From: an uncultured Pseudomonadales bacterium | GTDB taxonomy: Bacteria > Pseudomonadota > Gammaproteobacteria > Pseudomonadales > Cellvibrionaceae | Reading direction: 5' to 3' | Assembly (NCBI GenBank): GCA_947487765.1 | Contig: CANKXO010000006.1 | Location: 186,001-250,000 of the forward strand | Length of the DNA stretch: 64,000 nt | Notes under the pieces: generated by a model | The model's input: the letters and a program-made list of their open reading frames with translations, nothing else | Database searches by the model: none | Told to the model about the DNA's origin: nothing | Translations under genes and position numbers: made by a program | Shown: piece by piece, positions 36,692 to 45,705 of the stretch | Layout: each line of letters opens with the position of its first letter | Numbering within the stretch: the first letter of the stretch is position 1

Positions 36692-37872
36692 CGGCTATTC
36701 GTACCTATCAAAACCTGAGAGGACTTGTTACTCGCCTGCGCGATGACTTGAATGATAAAGAGCTTGTTCTTCTATATGCGTATAATCGTACGGGGAAGAC
36801 TAGGCTTTCGATGGATTTTAAAGATCGGGGAAAGCGCAATAACGGCGACAAACCGGATACCCTTTACTTTAATGCCTTTACTGAAGACTTATTTACTTGG
36901 GAAAACGACTTAGAGAATGATGCTTCTCGTGGGTTACAAGTTAATCAATTTTCTAAATTTTTTGATGGCTTTACTAACTTAGGGCTTGAGCCAACGATTG
37001 ATGAGTATCTTAGTCGGTATGCGGATTTCAGCTTTGATTTTGAATACAAAGAAATTCAGCAAGGTAGTGAAATCTTCACAAAACCACACTTTGTAAAATT
37101 CAGCAAAGGCGGCGAGGAAAACATAAAGATATCCAGAGGTGAAGAGAGCATTTTTATCTGGTGTATGTTTATGGCCATTTGCGAGCGGGTGCTTGACGGC
37201 CAAGAATCATATAAGTGGGTAAAATACATCTACATTGATGACCCCGTTTCGTCTCTTGATGATAACAACGCAATATCAGTTGCTTGTGATCTAGCAAAAC
37301 TTCTTCGACGAGCGGCCAGTCGTAAAAACGAGGACGGTGCGCCTAATCCGATGAAAATCGTGGTTTCTTCTCATCATTCGCTCTTTTTCAATGTCATGTG
37401 TAATGAGATGGGCAGAGCCAAAGAAAATGAGCCGAAAGTAAGACACAAACGGTATTTTCTTCACCGCCCTGATAGTGAGAACCAATACACGCTTCGGGCT
37501 ACAGAAGACACACCATATTTTCATCATGTCGCGACACTTTCGGAATTACAAAGAGCCGCTGATCCTGATGGCGGCACCCTTTACACATTCCACTTTAATG
37601 CCCTGCGTAGCATTATGGAGAAGACGGCTGCCTTTTTTGGTCATGCTGATATTAGCTTTTGCCTAAAAGCCATTAATGATGATGAGAATAGCGCGTTATT
37701 TAACCGCGCTCTCAATCTTTTGAGTCACGGAAAATATGCTATTCATGAGCCAACTCCTATGGGCGAAGATAATCAGGATTTATTCCGGCAAATCCTTAGA
37801 GGGTTCATCAACAGTTTTCAATTTTATCTGCCGGAAATACTAAACGAGAATACTAGAAGGGCAACATCATGA
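36688..37872 (+). CDS. prrC: PrrC-like anticodon nuclease embedded in the type I RM operon
   Basis: 394 aa (E. coli PrrC is 396 aa). The NTPase half has a degenerate Walker A (AYNRTGKTRLS, residues 31-41), an ABC-signature-like SRGEESIFIWC (149-159), and Walker B plus D-loop YIDDPVSSLDDNNA (182-195). The C-terminal half carries Arg307, Glu311 (RSIME) and His347 (NLLSHGKY), the spacing expected for the PrrC/RloC catalytic triad. Known PrrC is held silent by the RM complex and cuts a tRNA anticodon loop when a phage disables restriction. The position between hsdS and hsdM, with overlaps on both sides, fits this role. The tRNA target cannot be told from sequence. Confidence 0.82.
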   Translation: MTAIRTYQNLRGLVTRLRDDLNDKELVLLYAYNRTGKTRLSMDFKDRGKRNNGDKPDTLYFNAFTEDLFTWENDLENDASRGLQVNQFSKFFDGFTNLGLEPTIDEYLSRYADFSFDFEYKEIQQGSEIFTKPHFVKFSKGGEENIKISRGEESIFIWCMFMAICERVLDGQESYKWVKYIYIDDPVSSLDDNNAISVACDLAKLLRRAASRKNEDGAPNPMKIVVSSHHSLFFNVMCNEMGRAKENEPKVRHKRYFLHRPDSENQYTLRATEDTPYFHHVATLSELQRAADPDGGTLYTFHFNALRSIMEKTAAFFGHADISFCLKAINDDENSALFNRALNLLSHGKYAIHEPTPMGEDNQDLFRQILRGFINSFQFYLPEILNENTRRATS

Positions 37873-39503
37873 CCGAACAGCAATTAAAAGACTTAGGCAA
37901 AATCCTTTGGGATATTGCCGACAATTTGCGGGGGGCGATGAATGCTGATGATTTCCGCGATTATATGCTGTCCTTCCTGTTCTTACGTTATCTGTCAGAC
38001 AATTACGAAGCCGCTGCGAAGAAAGAACTGGGGGCAGATTATCCAGGTCTCCCAGTGGATGTTTTGAGAGCTTCTGGTGCTGCCAGCCAGTTACAGGTTT
38101 GGTATAAAGAAAACCCTGATGATGTTACCGCCTTTGAGAAACAAATGCGCCGTAAGGTGCATTATGTAATTGAGCCAGCGCATTTGTGGAGCGGTATCGC
38201 AGAACTTGCTAGAACGCAACATGACGACCTCTTGCTGACTTTACAGCAAGGCTTTAAATACATTGAGAATAAGTCGTTTGAAAACAGCTTTCAGGGGCTG
38301 TTTTCGGAAATCAATTTGGACTCTGAAAAGCTGGGTAAGAATTACAGTCTTAGAAATGCAAAACTTTGCACCATCATTACCAAAATCGCCGAAGGAATTT
38401 CTGGGTTTTCAACGGATAGTGACACACTCGGGGATGCCTATGAGTACTTGATAGGCCAGTTCGCCGCAGGCTCGGGTAAAAAGGCTGGTGAGTTTTATAC
38501 GCCTCAACAAATCTCAACCATATTATCAGAGATTGTCACTCTGGATAGCCAGGAACCTGCAACAGGTAAGAAAAAGAAACTCAATAACGTATTGGACTTT
38601 GCTTGTGGTTCCGGCTCTCTCCTACTGAATGTCCGCAACAAGCTAAAAGAAGCCGGTGGCAGTGTGGGGCGTATCTACGGTCAAGAAAAGAATATCACTA
38701 CTTATAACCTTGCGCGGATGAATATGCTTCTTCATGGGGTTAAAGATTCCGAATTTGAAATCCATCATGGTGATTCACTGCTCAATGACTGGAATTTACT
38801 CAATGAAATGAACCCTGCTAAAAAGCTAAGATGTGATGCGGTTGTAGCGAATCCGCCATTTAGTTATCGTTGGGAACCGACAGAGGTTTTAGGCGAAGAC
38901 TTTCGTTTCAAGGGGCATGGGCTTGCACCTAAATCCGCAGCAGATTTTGCTTTCTTATTACATGGTTTTCACTTTCTAGGTGATGAAGGCACCATGGCGA
39001 TCATCTTGCCGCATGGTGTGCTATTTCGTGGAGGGGCAGAAGCTCGCATACGTACAAAGCTTTTAAAGGATAACAATATTGATACAGTAATTGGCCTTCC
39101 TGCTAACTTATTTTTTTCAACAGGTATTCCTGTGTGTATTCTTGTGCTGAAAAAGTGCAAGAAGCCTGATGATGTGCTGTTCATCAATGCTAGTGATGAA
39201 GACCATTTTAAAAAAGGAAAGCGTCAGAATCGACTATTGCCAAAACACATTAATAAGATTATCGACACCTACCAATTTCGCAAAGAGGCAGAGCGTTATT
39301 CACGTCGTGTGTCCATGAAGGAAATTGAGAAGAATGATTTCAACCTGAATATCTCGAGATATGTGAGTACCGCCAAACCAGAAGAAAAAATTGATATTAT
39401 GTTAGTTAATAAAGAGTTGCAGAGGTTAGAAAAAGAAATTTCCACTGCTACAAAGAAGCACAATAAATTTCTCGAAGAGCTTGGTTTGCCGCTACTATCT
39501 TAG
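37869..39503 (+). CDS. hsdM: Type I restriction-modification methyltransferase HsdM
   Basis: 544 aa. An N-terminal helical HsdM_N domain (LWDIADNLRGAMNADDFRDYML) is followed by an N6-adenine methyltransferase domain with NVLDFACGSGSLLLN (SAM motif I) and the catalytic NPPF (VVANPPFSYRW). The C-terminal helices contact HsdS. It overlaps the PrrC-like gene by ATGA, so nuclease and methylase are made together. It protects host DNA and supplies the core of the restriction complex. Confidence 0.96.
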   Translation: MTEQQLKDLGKILWDIADNLRGAMNADDFRDYMLSFLFLRYLSDNYEAAAKKELGADYPGLPVDVLRASGAASQLQVWYKENPDDVTAFEKQMRRKVHYVIEPAHLWSGIAELARTQHDDLLLTLQQGFKYIENKSFENSFQGLFSEINLDSEKLGKNYSLRNAKLCTIITKIAEGISGFSTDSDTLGDAYEYLIGQFAAGSGKKAGEFYTPQQISTILSEIVTLDSQEPATGKKKKLNNVLDFACGSGSLLLNVRNKLKEAGGSVGRIYGQEKNITTYNLARMNMLLHGVKDSEFEIHHGDSLLNDWNLLNEMNPAKKLRCDAVVANPPFSYRWEPTEVLGEDFRFKGHGLAPKSAADFAFLLHGFHFLGDEGTMAIILPHGVLFRGGAEARIRTKLLKDNNIDTVIGLPANLFFSTGIPVCILVLKKCKKPDDVLFINASDEDHFKKGKRQNRLLPKHINKIIDTYQFRKEAERYSRRVSMKEIEKNDFNLNISRYVSTAKPEEKIDIMLVNKELQRLEKEISTATKKHNKFLEELGLPLLS

Positions 39504-39539
39504 GGCTGCCTACACTAATTCTGTTAAAATTGTTATCTA

Positions 39540-39800
39540 TAGAAATAACAGAATTTCAACTTAAAATTATTAAACACCTTCTACTATTGCAGCGAGAAAA
39601 CGTCAAAATTCGAGATATACAAGTGATTAACGCCATTCTTGTTGTTGCTGAACACGGATGTAAGTGACGAGGCTTCCCCAAAAATTCGGTAAGTGGTACA
39701 GCATTTATATACGAGTCAATCGCTGGGCAAAAAAGATGTTTTAGATAATGTTTTTTCGGTGCTTCAGGAAGCAGATATTATTAATATTCAGGTTTGAGGT
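39540..39800 (+). pseudogene. IS5-family transposase OrfA remnant
   Basis: The plus strand reads EITEFQLKIIKHLLLLQREN, VKIRDIQVINAILVVAEHGC, K-stop (a Trp codon turned TGA), RGFPK, then after a frameshift FGKWYSIYIRVNRWAKK, and after another DVLDNVFSVLQEADIINIQ. This is the standard IS5-type DUF4096/OrfA sequence with at least three lesions. The second half of the transposase is missing. Flanking inverted repeat: AATTCTGTTA and TAACAGAATT near 39518-39554. Confidence 0.75.
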
Positions 39801-39944
39801 GTTCGTTGAAACCAATGAAGATGTAGGTGGAAATATTTCGGAGAATTCAAAAAGCTGGTTATTTCGTCTTGTTTATGCAGTTTTCAGCAGGCATCACATA
39901 GTGAGAAATTTAAATATCTTTTAGATCAGTATGTTGTTCTTTTT

Positions 39945-40112
39945 ATGGAGTTGTTTGTAGAAGATGAGGAGCTAGAAGGATTTCAAAATGAAAATGGAAT
40001 GGTCGGTGTTGAACACCCCGAAAGGTGTTATCAACTATTAGATCATAATACCCATGAAGCCCCAAAAGCACTGTACTGTTGCCTTGGCACCATTATCACC
40101 CTAGCAGCTTAA
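39945..40112 (+). CDS. Short ORF, possible gene remnant
   Basis: 55 codons (MELFVEDEELEGFQNENGMV, then GVEHPERCYQLLDHNTHEAP...). The frame extends upstream without a start (SEKFKYLLDQYVVLF) and a related-looking tract in another frame precedes it. It is therefore probably the 3' end of a larger decayed gene behind the IS remnant. It overlaps the recombinase 3' end by 17 nt. Not recognised. Confidence 0.35.
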   Translation: MELFVEDEELEGFQNENGMVGVEHPERCYQLLDHNTHEAPKALYCCLGTIITLAA

Positions 40113-41898
40113 CCGGCCGGCCTGTAGAAGATGCTTTGAATCCTACTTTTTCGCGTTGCTCTGACCAGATCACAGGCGTCCGAAGTGCTAGGTCTTCTAG
40201 AGTGATTTCTTCTGGCAATGTTTCATCGAGAATAGCTGTGATAATATCAGGGGCTAAGGTAGTGAGGTTGACCATCCTGCTGACATAGCTATTATCGACC
40301 CCCACTTTTTCCGCTAATTCTTTGAGTGATCCAACTTCTCCATTAATGAGCATCGATTCCCACTTAAAGCCTCTCGCCAATGCAGTCTGTAATGGCGTTA
40401 TTTCGTCGTGATTATTTAGCGCATTACTGGGTGATACGATGATTTTCTTATCGCTACGCTTACGTACTTTATAAGGAAATAAAAGACTTATATGCCCTTT
40501 GCTGTCTTCGATGAGTTTGTATGGGGTGTCATCAGGGAGTGATATGCTGGTTACTGAACCACTTTTAACACAAGCATTAGATATTGATGGCATGAGTTCT
40601 AGAGCAATAGATTCTATCCCTTCTTTATGGAACCTTATCTCGATATCATTGGGCGTGACTATGATTCGGTTAACTAACAAATTGACGATCCTAACTTGCT
40701 CTATTGGGAATAGGTTGTCCCATATATTTTCCACTTGAGTCATTGCAATCGTTATTTGTGCTTCGTCTAACGCCGTTGTATGAGTACTCATCGCTTGAAT
40801 GATATGTTGTGAACGTAGTAGTTTTAATAAATGGGTTGTGATGGTTTTTTCCAGTTGGTTAGCCTGGAATCGTGGCAATTCAGATCTGCCTTTATAGGCT
40901 TTTGCATCTTTTGAGCTAATGTAATAGCGATACCGTTGTCCACATTTCCTTTTGTTGGTACTCCAAGTTGTAAGTGCATACCCATCTTTATCGAATACTA
41001 ATCCTTTCAATAAAAAGGGAATATCTGATTTCTTTGCCTTATCTTCTTTATTATTTATATTGCTATGCGCATTTTTCCATAAATCATCGTCAATGATTGC
41101 ATCATGTTCGCCTTCGTACCATTTGTCGTGATGGCTCAATTTCCCGAGATAAATTTGATTGTTTAATACTTTGTATAGATAACCTTTATTGACAGGCTTG
41201 CCTTCATTCTTTTTACCGCTTTGGGTAATCCAAGATTTTGTTGTAACACCATCATTTTGTAATTCTTGAACGATTGCTGACATTGATCCCGTTTCCATGA
41301 ATCGTTTGAATATGCGTTGTATCGTTTTTGCTTCTTCAGAATTGACGACCAGTTTTCGGTCTACGACATCATAACCTAAAGGTGGTACTCCACCCATCCA
41401 GATGCCTTTTTGTTTACTCGCTGCGATTTTATCTCGGATTCGCTCTGTTGTAATCTCACGTTCAAATTGTGCAAAAGCAAGTAAAATATTGAGTGTCAGA
41501 CGGCCAGCGGCTGTCGTTGTATTGAAATCTTGAGTAATAGAAACAAAGGAAACGTTATGTTTTTCAAATACAGTGAGCAACTGTAAGAAATCATAGATAC
41601 TTCGTGATAAGCGATCTAGTTTATTTACTATAACTACATCAATCTTATTTTGTTCTATATCTGACATTAATTTTTTAAGCGCTGGTCGTTCTATATTTCC
41701 TCCTGAAAATGCAGCATCGTCATACGAATCAGCAACAGCTACCCAACCTTCATGTCGACGAGTCGTGATATACGCTTTTCCTGACTCTTTTTGTGCATCA
41801 ATCGAGTTGAATTCTTGGTCTAAACCGTTTGCGTTAGATTTTCGTGTGTAAATTGCACATCTTAAATTTTCCTTATTCTTTATTTTCATGTCAAACAT
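40096..41898 (-). CDS. Large serine recombinase (phage-type integrase)
   Basis: 600 aa from ATG 41898. Resolvase catalytic domain with nucleophile Ser in AIYTRKSN (about residue 21) and NKLDRLSRSIYDFL; recombinase domain with the GVPPLGYDVVDRKL segment; a basic linker region (STNKRKCGQRYRYYISSKD); then a long C-terminal coiled and HTH region (VGSLKELAEKVGVDNSYVSR). It catalyses integration and excision of the element through att sites. It is the last gene of a leftward operon with DUF2924 and a 56-aa protein, overlapping DUF2924 by 8 nt. A decayed relative's tail is at 31897-32120. Confidence 0.95.
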   Translation of the reverse strand: MFDMKIKNKENLRCAIYTRKSNANGLDQEFNSIDAQKESGKAYITTRRHEGWVAVADSYDDAAFSGGNIERPALKKLMSDIEQNKIDVVIVNKLDRLSRSIYDFLQLLTVFEKHNVSFVSITQDFNTTTAAGRLTLNILLAFAQFEREITTERIRDKIAASKQKGIWMGGVPPLGYDVVDRKLVVNSEEAKTIQRIFKRFMETGSMSAIVQELQNDGVTTKSWITQSGKKNEGKPVNKGYLYKVLNNQIYLGKLSHHDKWYEGEHDAIIDDDLWKNAHSNINNKEDKAKKSDIPFLLKGLVFDKDGYALTTWSTNKRKCGQRYRYYISSKDAKAYKGRSELPRFQANQLEKTITTHLLKLLRSQHIIQAMSTHTTALDEAQITIAMTQVENIWDNLFPIEQVRIVNLLVNRIIVTPNDIEIRFHKEGIESIALELMPSISNACVKSGSVTSISLPDDTPYKLIEDSKGHISLLFPYKVRKRSDKKIIVSPSNALNNHDEITPLQTALARGFKWESMLINGEVGSLKELAEKVGVDNSYVSRMVNLTTLAPDIITAILDETLPEEITLEDLALRTPVIWSEQREKVGFKASSTGRPVKLLG

Positions 41899-42373
41899 TT
41901 GATTTTCCTTTCTTAGCGTTGCGTAGCCCAAAAAATAGTGGTCCTGACCACCGTGTGCCTGTTATTTCTCTTGCGATGACTGATAGGTTTGAATAGATTC
42001 GTTGCTGATAGTGGAATTCACCGGATTCACTGACAGTAACTATATGCTCTTGATTATCATAAAATCGTGTAAGTACGGTGCCTGGTGCCAAATTCAATGT
42101 GCGTTTGTTCTTTGGCTTTTCCTGTTTTTCGATGATCTTGTTTATACGATCAATGTTGTGCTTGGTAATGTCCTTCCATGGTTTTGGCAATGCCTGCATT
42201 TGTAATTGATGAGCTAGTCGTCGAATCATTAGAGGCTTAGAAGTGATCTTAGGCGGTTTTCCATTCATTTCTTGCCAGAGTTCTTTTAATTCTGTCGTAT
42301 GCAATGATGATAGTTGAGCTATCTTAGCGACTACCGATTGTTGTACTGGCGGCGTATTTGAGGGTGACATCAT
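41891..42373 (-). CDS. DUF2924 protein, recombinase partner
   Basis: 160 aa: an N-terminal helical part (LSSLHTTELKELWQEMNGKPPKITSKPLMIRRLAHQLQ) and a small beta domain (LAPGTVLTRFYDNQEHIVTV ... YQQRIYSNLSVIAREITGTRWSGPLFFGL). This is the DUF2924 pattern. These proteins are nearly always encoded directly before large serine recombinases and probably bind DNA or act as recombination directionality factors; that role is inferred. A second Met codon at 42370 is also possible. Confidence 0.88.
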   Translation of the reverse strand: MMSPSNTPPVQQSVVAKIAQLSSLHTTELKELWQEMNGKPPKITSKPLMIRRLAHQLQMQALPKPWKDITKHNIDRINKIIEKQEKPKNKRTLNLAPGTVLTRFYDNQEHIVTVSESGEFHYQQRIYSNLSVIAREITGTRWSGPLFFGLRNAKKGKSNV

Positions 42374-42540
42374 TTATTCTCCATTTCAGTTTTTGACCAT
42401 GAACGCTCTGGTTGACCACTATTGCAAGTCGTTTCTCTGGTTTCTTCCTCAATGCTAAAATGACGCTGTAAACCATTGATTAATAGTTGAGCTACTTCGG
42501 AGACTCTTTTTGTTTGAGTGATTTTTTTTGCTGCAGCCAT
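42370..42540 (-). CDS. 56-aa protein opening the DUF2924-recombinase operon
   Basis: A short gene: MAAAKKITQTKRVSEVAQLL followed by INGLQRHFSIEEETRETTCN and a charged tail, 56 aa. AAGGAA lies 10 nt before ATG 42540 and its TGA overlaps the DUF2924 start (ATGATG). Composition (basic start, amphipathic helix) and coupling support a real small protein, possibly DNA-binding. Confidence 0.6.
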   Translation of the reverse strand: MAAAKKITQTKRVSEVAQLLINGLQRHFSIEEETRETTCNSGQPERSWSKTEMENK

Positions 42541-42912
42541 TGGTAAGCAATTTCCTTGTGTAAAAAGTGATGCGTATTGTTATGAATCACTGTTTTTTTT
42601 GCGAGCGTGAAGTAGCGGAGTATAGGAAGTACTAAAGTTTTGAAACGTAGTACTGCGTAATCTAAAGGGTTATAACGTAGAAAAAATTTATGATTAAGTG
42701 GATATTTACATAGTAGTGTAGATATCAAATATGTGAAATTGTTAACAACTATGATGGCTGTTGACTGTTTTGTTACCAAATTATTGGCACGTAAGACTTG
42801 TTTATGTGCTGGCTAATACGTTATTATTCGCGCCACTTAACAAGCAATACTTGCAAGTTCGTAAATTAAAAGGAGCATGTTGGCAATCAATGGCCAACAG
42901 CAAAGGAATAAA
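42541..42912. promoter_or_regulatory. Divergent control region of the recombinase operon and the unknown gene pair
   Basis: An AT-rich region with no credible ORF between leftward integration genes and rightward cargo, so it should hold both promoters. No clear operator palindrome was seen. Confidence 0.4.
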
Positions 42913-44070
42913 ATGCAGTCTCTTTATCTCTTTTCATCTCATATTAACTCTACTCTTTTAAAGCTATTTTTTGAGTCATTTGGCTCAGAATTTACGCTGG
43001 TGAACTGGTCTCAAAAGGTAGAGATTCTTAGGGTGAATCTGCAAAGTATTTTGAATCAATTGTCGATCCCTCACCGAATGATTATTCAGAATAGTATTTC
43101 TCGTATTGAGAATATGACAAATAACTATAGCCAGCGATTACTTGTTGAATTAAGTGATGTTGGTGAGAGAAACGAATTACAAAAATTGTCATCATCTCGT
43201 GAGCGAGCTTGTTGGGTTTTTTTAAATAACAACGATGTGTTTTTGAAAGCGGAAGCTATTTGCAATACCGATTATTCTCGGCGTTCTAAATTTTGGAGTT
43301 ATTATTGTACGGCTGCTCACAAAGAAAAGGTGTGTTTTAGCGATTCTCTTATAAAGCAATATAATGATCATATCAAAAAAATACTACAACTATTTAATGA
43401 ATATGTTTCGACAACATTTGTTGAAAGAGTGAGTGTTAACGATAGGGGTGTTGAAGAGAATGAAGCACATTTGTGTATTTATCATTCTCAGTTGCAGGAA
43501 AAATACCTTGTAGTCGATGATCATGAAACGATGACATCAAAAAGCGCCTCCTGGGTATTAGAATATAAAGTGATTTATCGGAAATCAAGTGGTGTGATTG
43601 AAGTGTTTGCACCGGATAAATCCAGACGCTTAATACTTGCCCATATTTTTTCGACTGTTTTTTTACAGAGTGAACACCTTGTTCAAAAAACGTATCATTT
43701 ACAACCATTGCTTAATCCATCTCATTTGTCTCTAGATAATGAAGATGGCATAGAGTCTGTTAATATTGTTAAATTGAGCCTGCAGAATAGTGAGTTAGAT
43801 AGTCAACTACATATTGATTTTAATGGTGTGAGCGACATACATCAGTATCTAAATAACTATTTAGGGCATGATAATCTGCTTTCCATGGGGACGTTTGTAC
43901 CCATTAAAGCCACAATTGTAATCAATTTCTATGGTGACAATGAGGGCCAGCATAAACCTTTATCCATTTCATTATGTCTACCCAACCAATGTGATTTGCG
44001 TTGCCGAACTGAAGATGAGCGTTTATTGGGAGAGAAATACTTAGGGCGTTGGGGAGTTGTTAGTGAATAA
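42913..44070 (+). CDS. Unknown 385-aa protein, first of a coupled pair
   Basis: Start ATG 42913 is chosen because AAGGAAT lies just upstream; the in-frame ATG at 42877 lacks one. Mixed alpha/beta, cytosolic. Segments such as RERACWVFLNNNDVFLKAEA, YCTAAHKEKVCFSDSLIKQY and GVIEVFAPDKSRRLILAHIF suggest a compact conserved fold, but no family is recognised. It overlaps the next gene by 8 nt. The location directly behind the integrase-side promoter region is typical of cargo such as a defence pair or a maintenance function. Confidence 0.55.
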   Translation: MQSLYLFSSHINSTLLKLFFESFGSEFTLVNWSQKVEILRVNLQSILNQLSIPHRMIIQNSISRIENMTNNYSQRLLVELSDVGERNELQKLSSSRERACWVFLNNNDVFLKAEAICNTDYSRRSKFWSYYCTAAHKEKVCFSDSLIKQYNDHIKKILQLFNEYVSTTFVERVSVNDRGVEENEAHLCIYHSQLQEKYLVVDDHETMTSKSASWVLEYKVIYRKSSGVIEVFAPDKSRRLILAHIFSTVFLQSEHLVQKTYHLQPLLNPSHLSLDNEDGIESVNIVKLSLQNSELDSQLHIDFNGVSDIHQYLNNYLGHDNLLSMGTFVPIKATIVINFYGDNEGQHKPLSISLCLPNQCDLRCRTEDERLLGEKYLGRWGVVSE

Positions 44071-45085
44071 GGAAATATACCTTTCCCGCGAGGCGTTACC
44101 TCTTATTCTCACATTATTTGAATTGCCAAGCCGAGAGATTACAGGCTACGTGCTTTATAAAAAATATCCAAGAATCGCAGAAATACTTGTGGATAATGGG
44201 TGGTTTCATGCAAAGAATAAAGGGGGTGCAGTCGAAATAGGTGGTCAATTAAAAAACGTCGTTTGGCGTTCGGAAGCAAAAGCTTATCAATACTATTCAC
44301 CGTTTCTTGGTTGGACAACGGTGTCAGTACAACAATTGACTCGATATGGCATTAACATGAACCAATGTCTTGATTGGTTATTAACATTATTCAATATTAG
44401 TCGTATTTCAAAGCCCGTTACTTTATGTGAAGGTGTACTGTGCAAATTAGGGATGACTTTAATAGATAATCAGCTCGTCAACGTATACATTTGTTCACAA
44501 CTAAGTAATATGAAAAATTTACCAATAGTGAACAATTTACTATCACAAGAAAAATCGACTTCTTTTAGCCTTGTTGTATATGCTCGCCCAAGCATCATGC
44601 CGCTGACACTTCCTAATAATATGGTAGAAGTAACATTAGAATCACTACTAAAAGAAAGGCAGCGGTACTGTGAAATAGATCTGGACACTGTGAGATTCGC
44701 TATGCAGCATAAAGAGTCTGATCTACCTCCCCGCTCTATTAAACGTGTTGCTTGTTTTTCAGATGATTATCGACTGGTTTCATTAGATGATAAATCGTAT
44801 CCGCTTACTAAAAAACAAGCAGCAGTGGTAGAGGCATTGCACAAAGAAGGTGGCCGAGCACATAAAGATTTACTACAAGCACAAGCAGAGTCTGATACAC
44901 CTTTGTACCAGCTTATGCGTAAACGCATAGGTACTCGATGGGGATATCATCCTATCTGGAATACGCTGATTAAAAAAGGGGGGCGGGGATATTACTACTT
45001 CAGTGATGAATTCAGTATAGAATTTCAGGCATCATTTTTTGAATCAAAAGATAGTAATGTTAATGTTTCCTTATACGATGCATAG
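44063..45085 (+). CDS. Unknown 340-aa protein with winged-helix-like C-terminus
   Basis: Start GTG 44063 is preferred (GGGGA seven nt upstream), so it overlaps the upstream gene. The N-terminal part is unrecognised. The C-terminal ~90 residues (YPLTKKQAAVVEALHKEGGR, then QLMRKRIGTRWGYHPIWNTL, IKKGGRGYYYF) look like a DNA-binding winged helix: recognition-helix-like basic stretch followed by a beta wing. Together with the previous gene this could be a two-protein DNA-directed system. Confidence 0.55.
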   Translation: MNKEIYLSREALPLILTLFELPSREITGYVLYKKYPRIAEILVDNGWFHAKNKGGAVEIGGQLKNVVWRSEAKAYQYYSPFLGWTTVSVQQLTRYGINMNQCLDWLLTLFNISRISKPVTLCEGVLCKLGMTLIDNQLVNVYICSQLSNMKNLPIVNNLLSQEKSTSFSLVVYARPSIMPLTLPNNMVEVTLESLLKERQRYCEIDLDTVRFAMQHKESDLPPRSIKRVACFSDDYRLVSLDDKSYPLTKKQAAVVEALHKEGGRAHKDLLQAQAESDTPLYQLMRKRIGTRWGYHPIWNTLIKKGGRGYYYFSDEFSIEFQASFFESKDSNVNVSLYDA

Positions 45086-45202
45086 TTCATAAATTATTCT
45101 ATTTATTTTACTTCTTTACTTGCTTAGGCCGCAACAGACATTATTTTTGGCGTTGTCTTTGTAAAGACATTAGGTATTGCGATTGAACATTGCTGGGTTA
45201 CA

Positions 45203-45466
45203 ATGCCTAATGGCCAACACTACGATCCTACATATCAACTGGTCTATAGCGCTGCTAATTTGAATGACTGTCATTACTATGGTTTGTATTCTATTCCCGT
45301 TGATGATTATTTTGATATATCCGAATCAATAACTAACGCTCCCACCGGTATTGTTGATTTTTATCATTTACGACAATATTCAGGCACAAAACATTTATTC
45401 ATTACATCACGCAAAAAAAGAGATGGCGTGAATCCTCCTTTCTTGAGTTTTTTATTCCCTCTGTAA
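45203..45466 (+). CDS. Short hypothetical, possibly 3' part of a truncated gene
   Basis: 87 codons from ATG 45203, but the frame stays open upstream to 45133 (TDIIFGVVFVKTLGIAIEHC) with no start and a stop before it, so a 5' part may be lost. HCWVTMPNGQHYDPTYQLVY resembles the His-containing core of papain- or transglutaminase-like folds, but too little is left to name it. Confidence 0.4.
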   Translation: MPNGQHYDPTYQLVYSAANLNDCHYYGLYSIPVDDYFDISESITNAPTGIVDFYHLRQYSGTKHLFITSRKKRDGVNPPFLSFLFPL

Positions 45467-45602
45467 TCATTCTTATAAACAGAGTCTGTGTGTATTTATC
45501 TCCATAAATAAATCACTATTTACATAATTTGAATGTAGCCATTGGTAAACAATTGGCTAGTATTTGATGTTGTTGGATGCCTTTTGCCACATTTTTTTAA
45601 AA

Positions 45603-45650
45603 TACCTTAAAAAAATAAAAAATACCTCTTTTATACCTCCCTTTTTACCT
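45603..45650 (+). repeat. TACCT direct repeats in AT-rich DNA
   Basis: TACCT occurs at 45603, 45623, 45634 and 45646, the last two as TACCTCCC. They lie between two unknown genes and the start of the phage-like operon, close to the operator-like palindrome, and may be regulator-binding sites. Confidence 0.35.
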
Positions 45651-45666
45651 CCCCTGTTAATGCATC

Positions 45667-45687
45667 ATAACGTGACATTTACGTTAT
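45667..45687. promoter_or_regulatory. Operator-like palindrome before the HTH gene
   Basis: ATAACGT and ACGTTAT separated by 7 nt, 18 nt before the GTG start of the HTH protein and overlapping the expected promoter. It fits autoregulation of the early operon. Confidence 0.5.
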
Positions 45688-45705
45688 AACACACAGGAGA
45701 ACATT

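Noticed and set aside
40361-41931. Toxin-antitoxin pair near the recombinase
   Set aside because: The overlapping small genes are DUF2924 and a recombinase-linked 56-aa protein, not a toxin-antitoxin arrangement.
42492-42779. 95-codon minus-strand frame over the recombinase promoter region
   Set aside because: It overlaps the better-supported 56-aa gene in another frame and covers an AT-rich control region.
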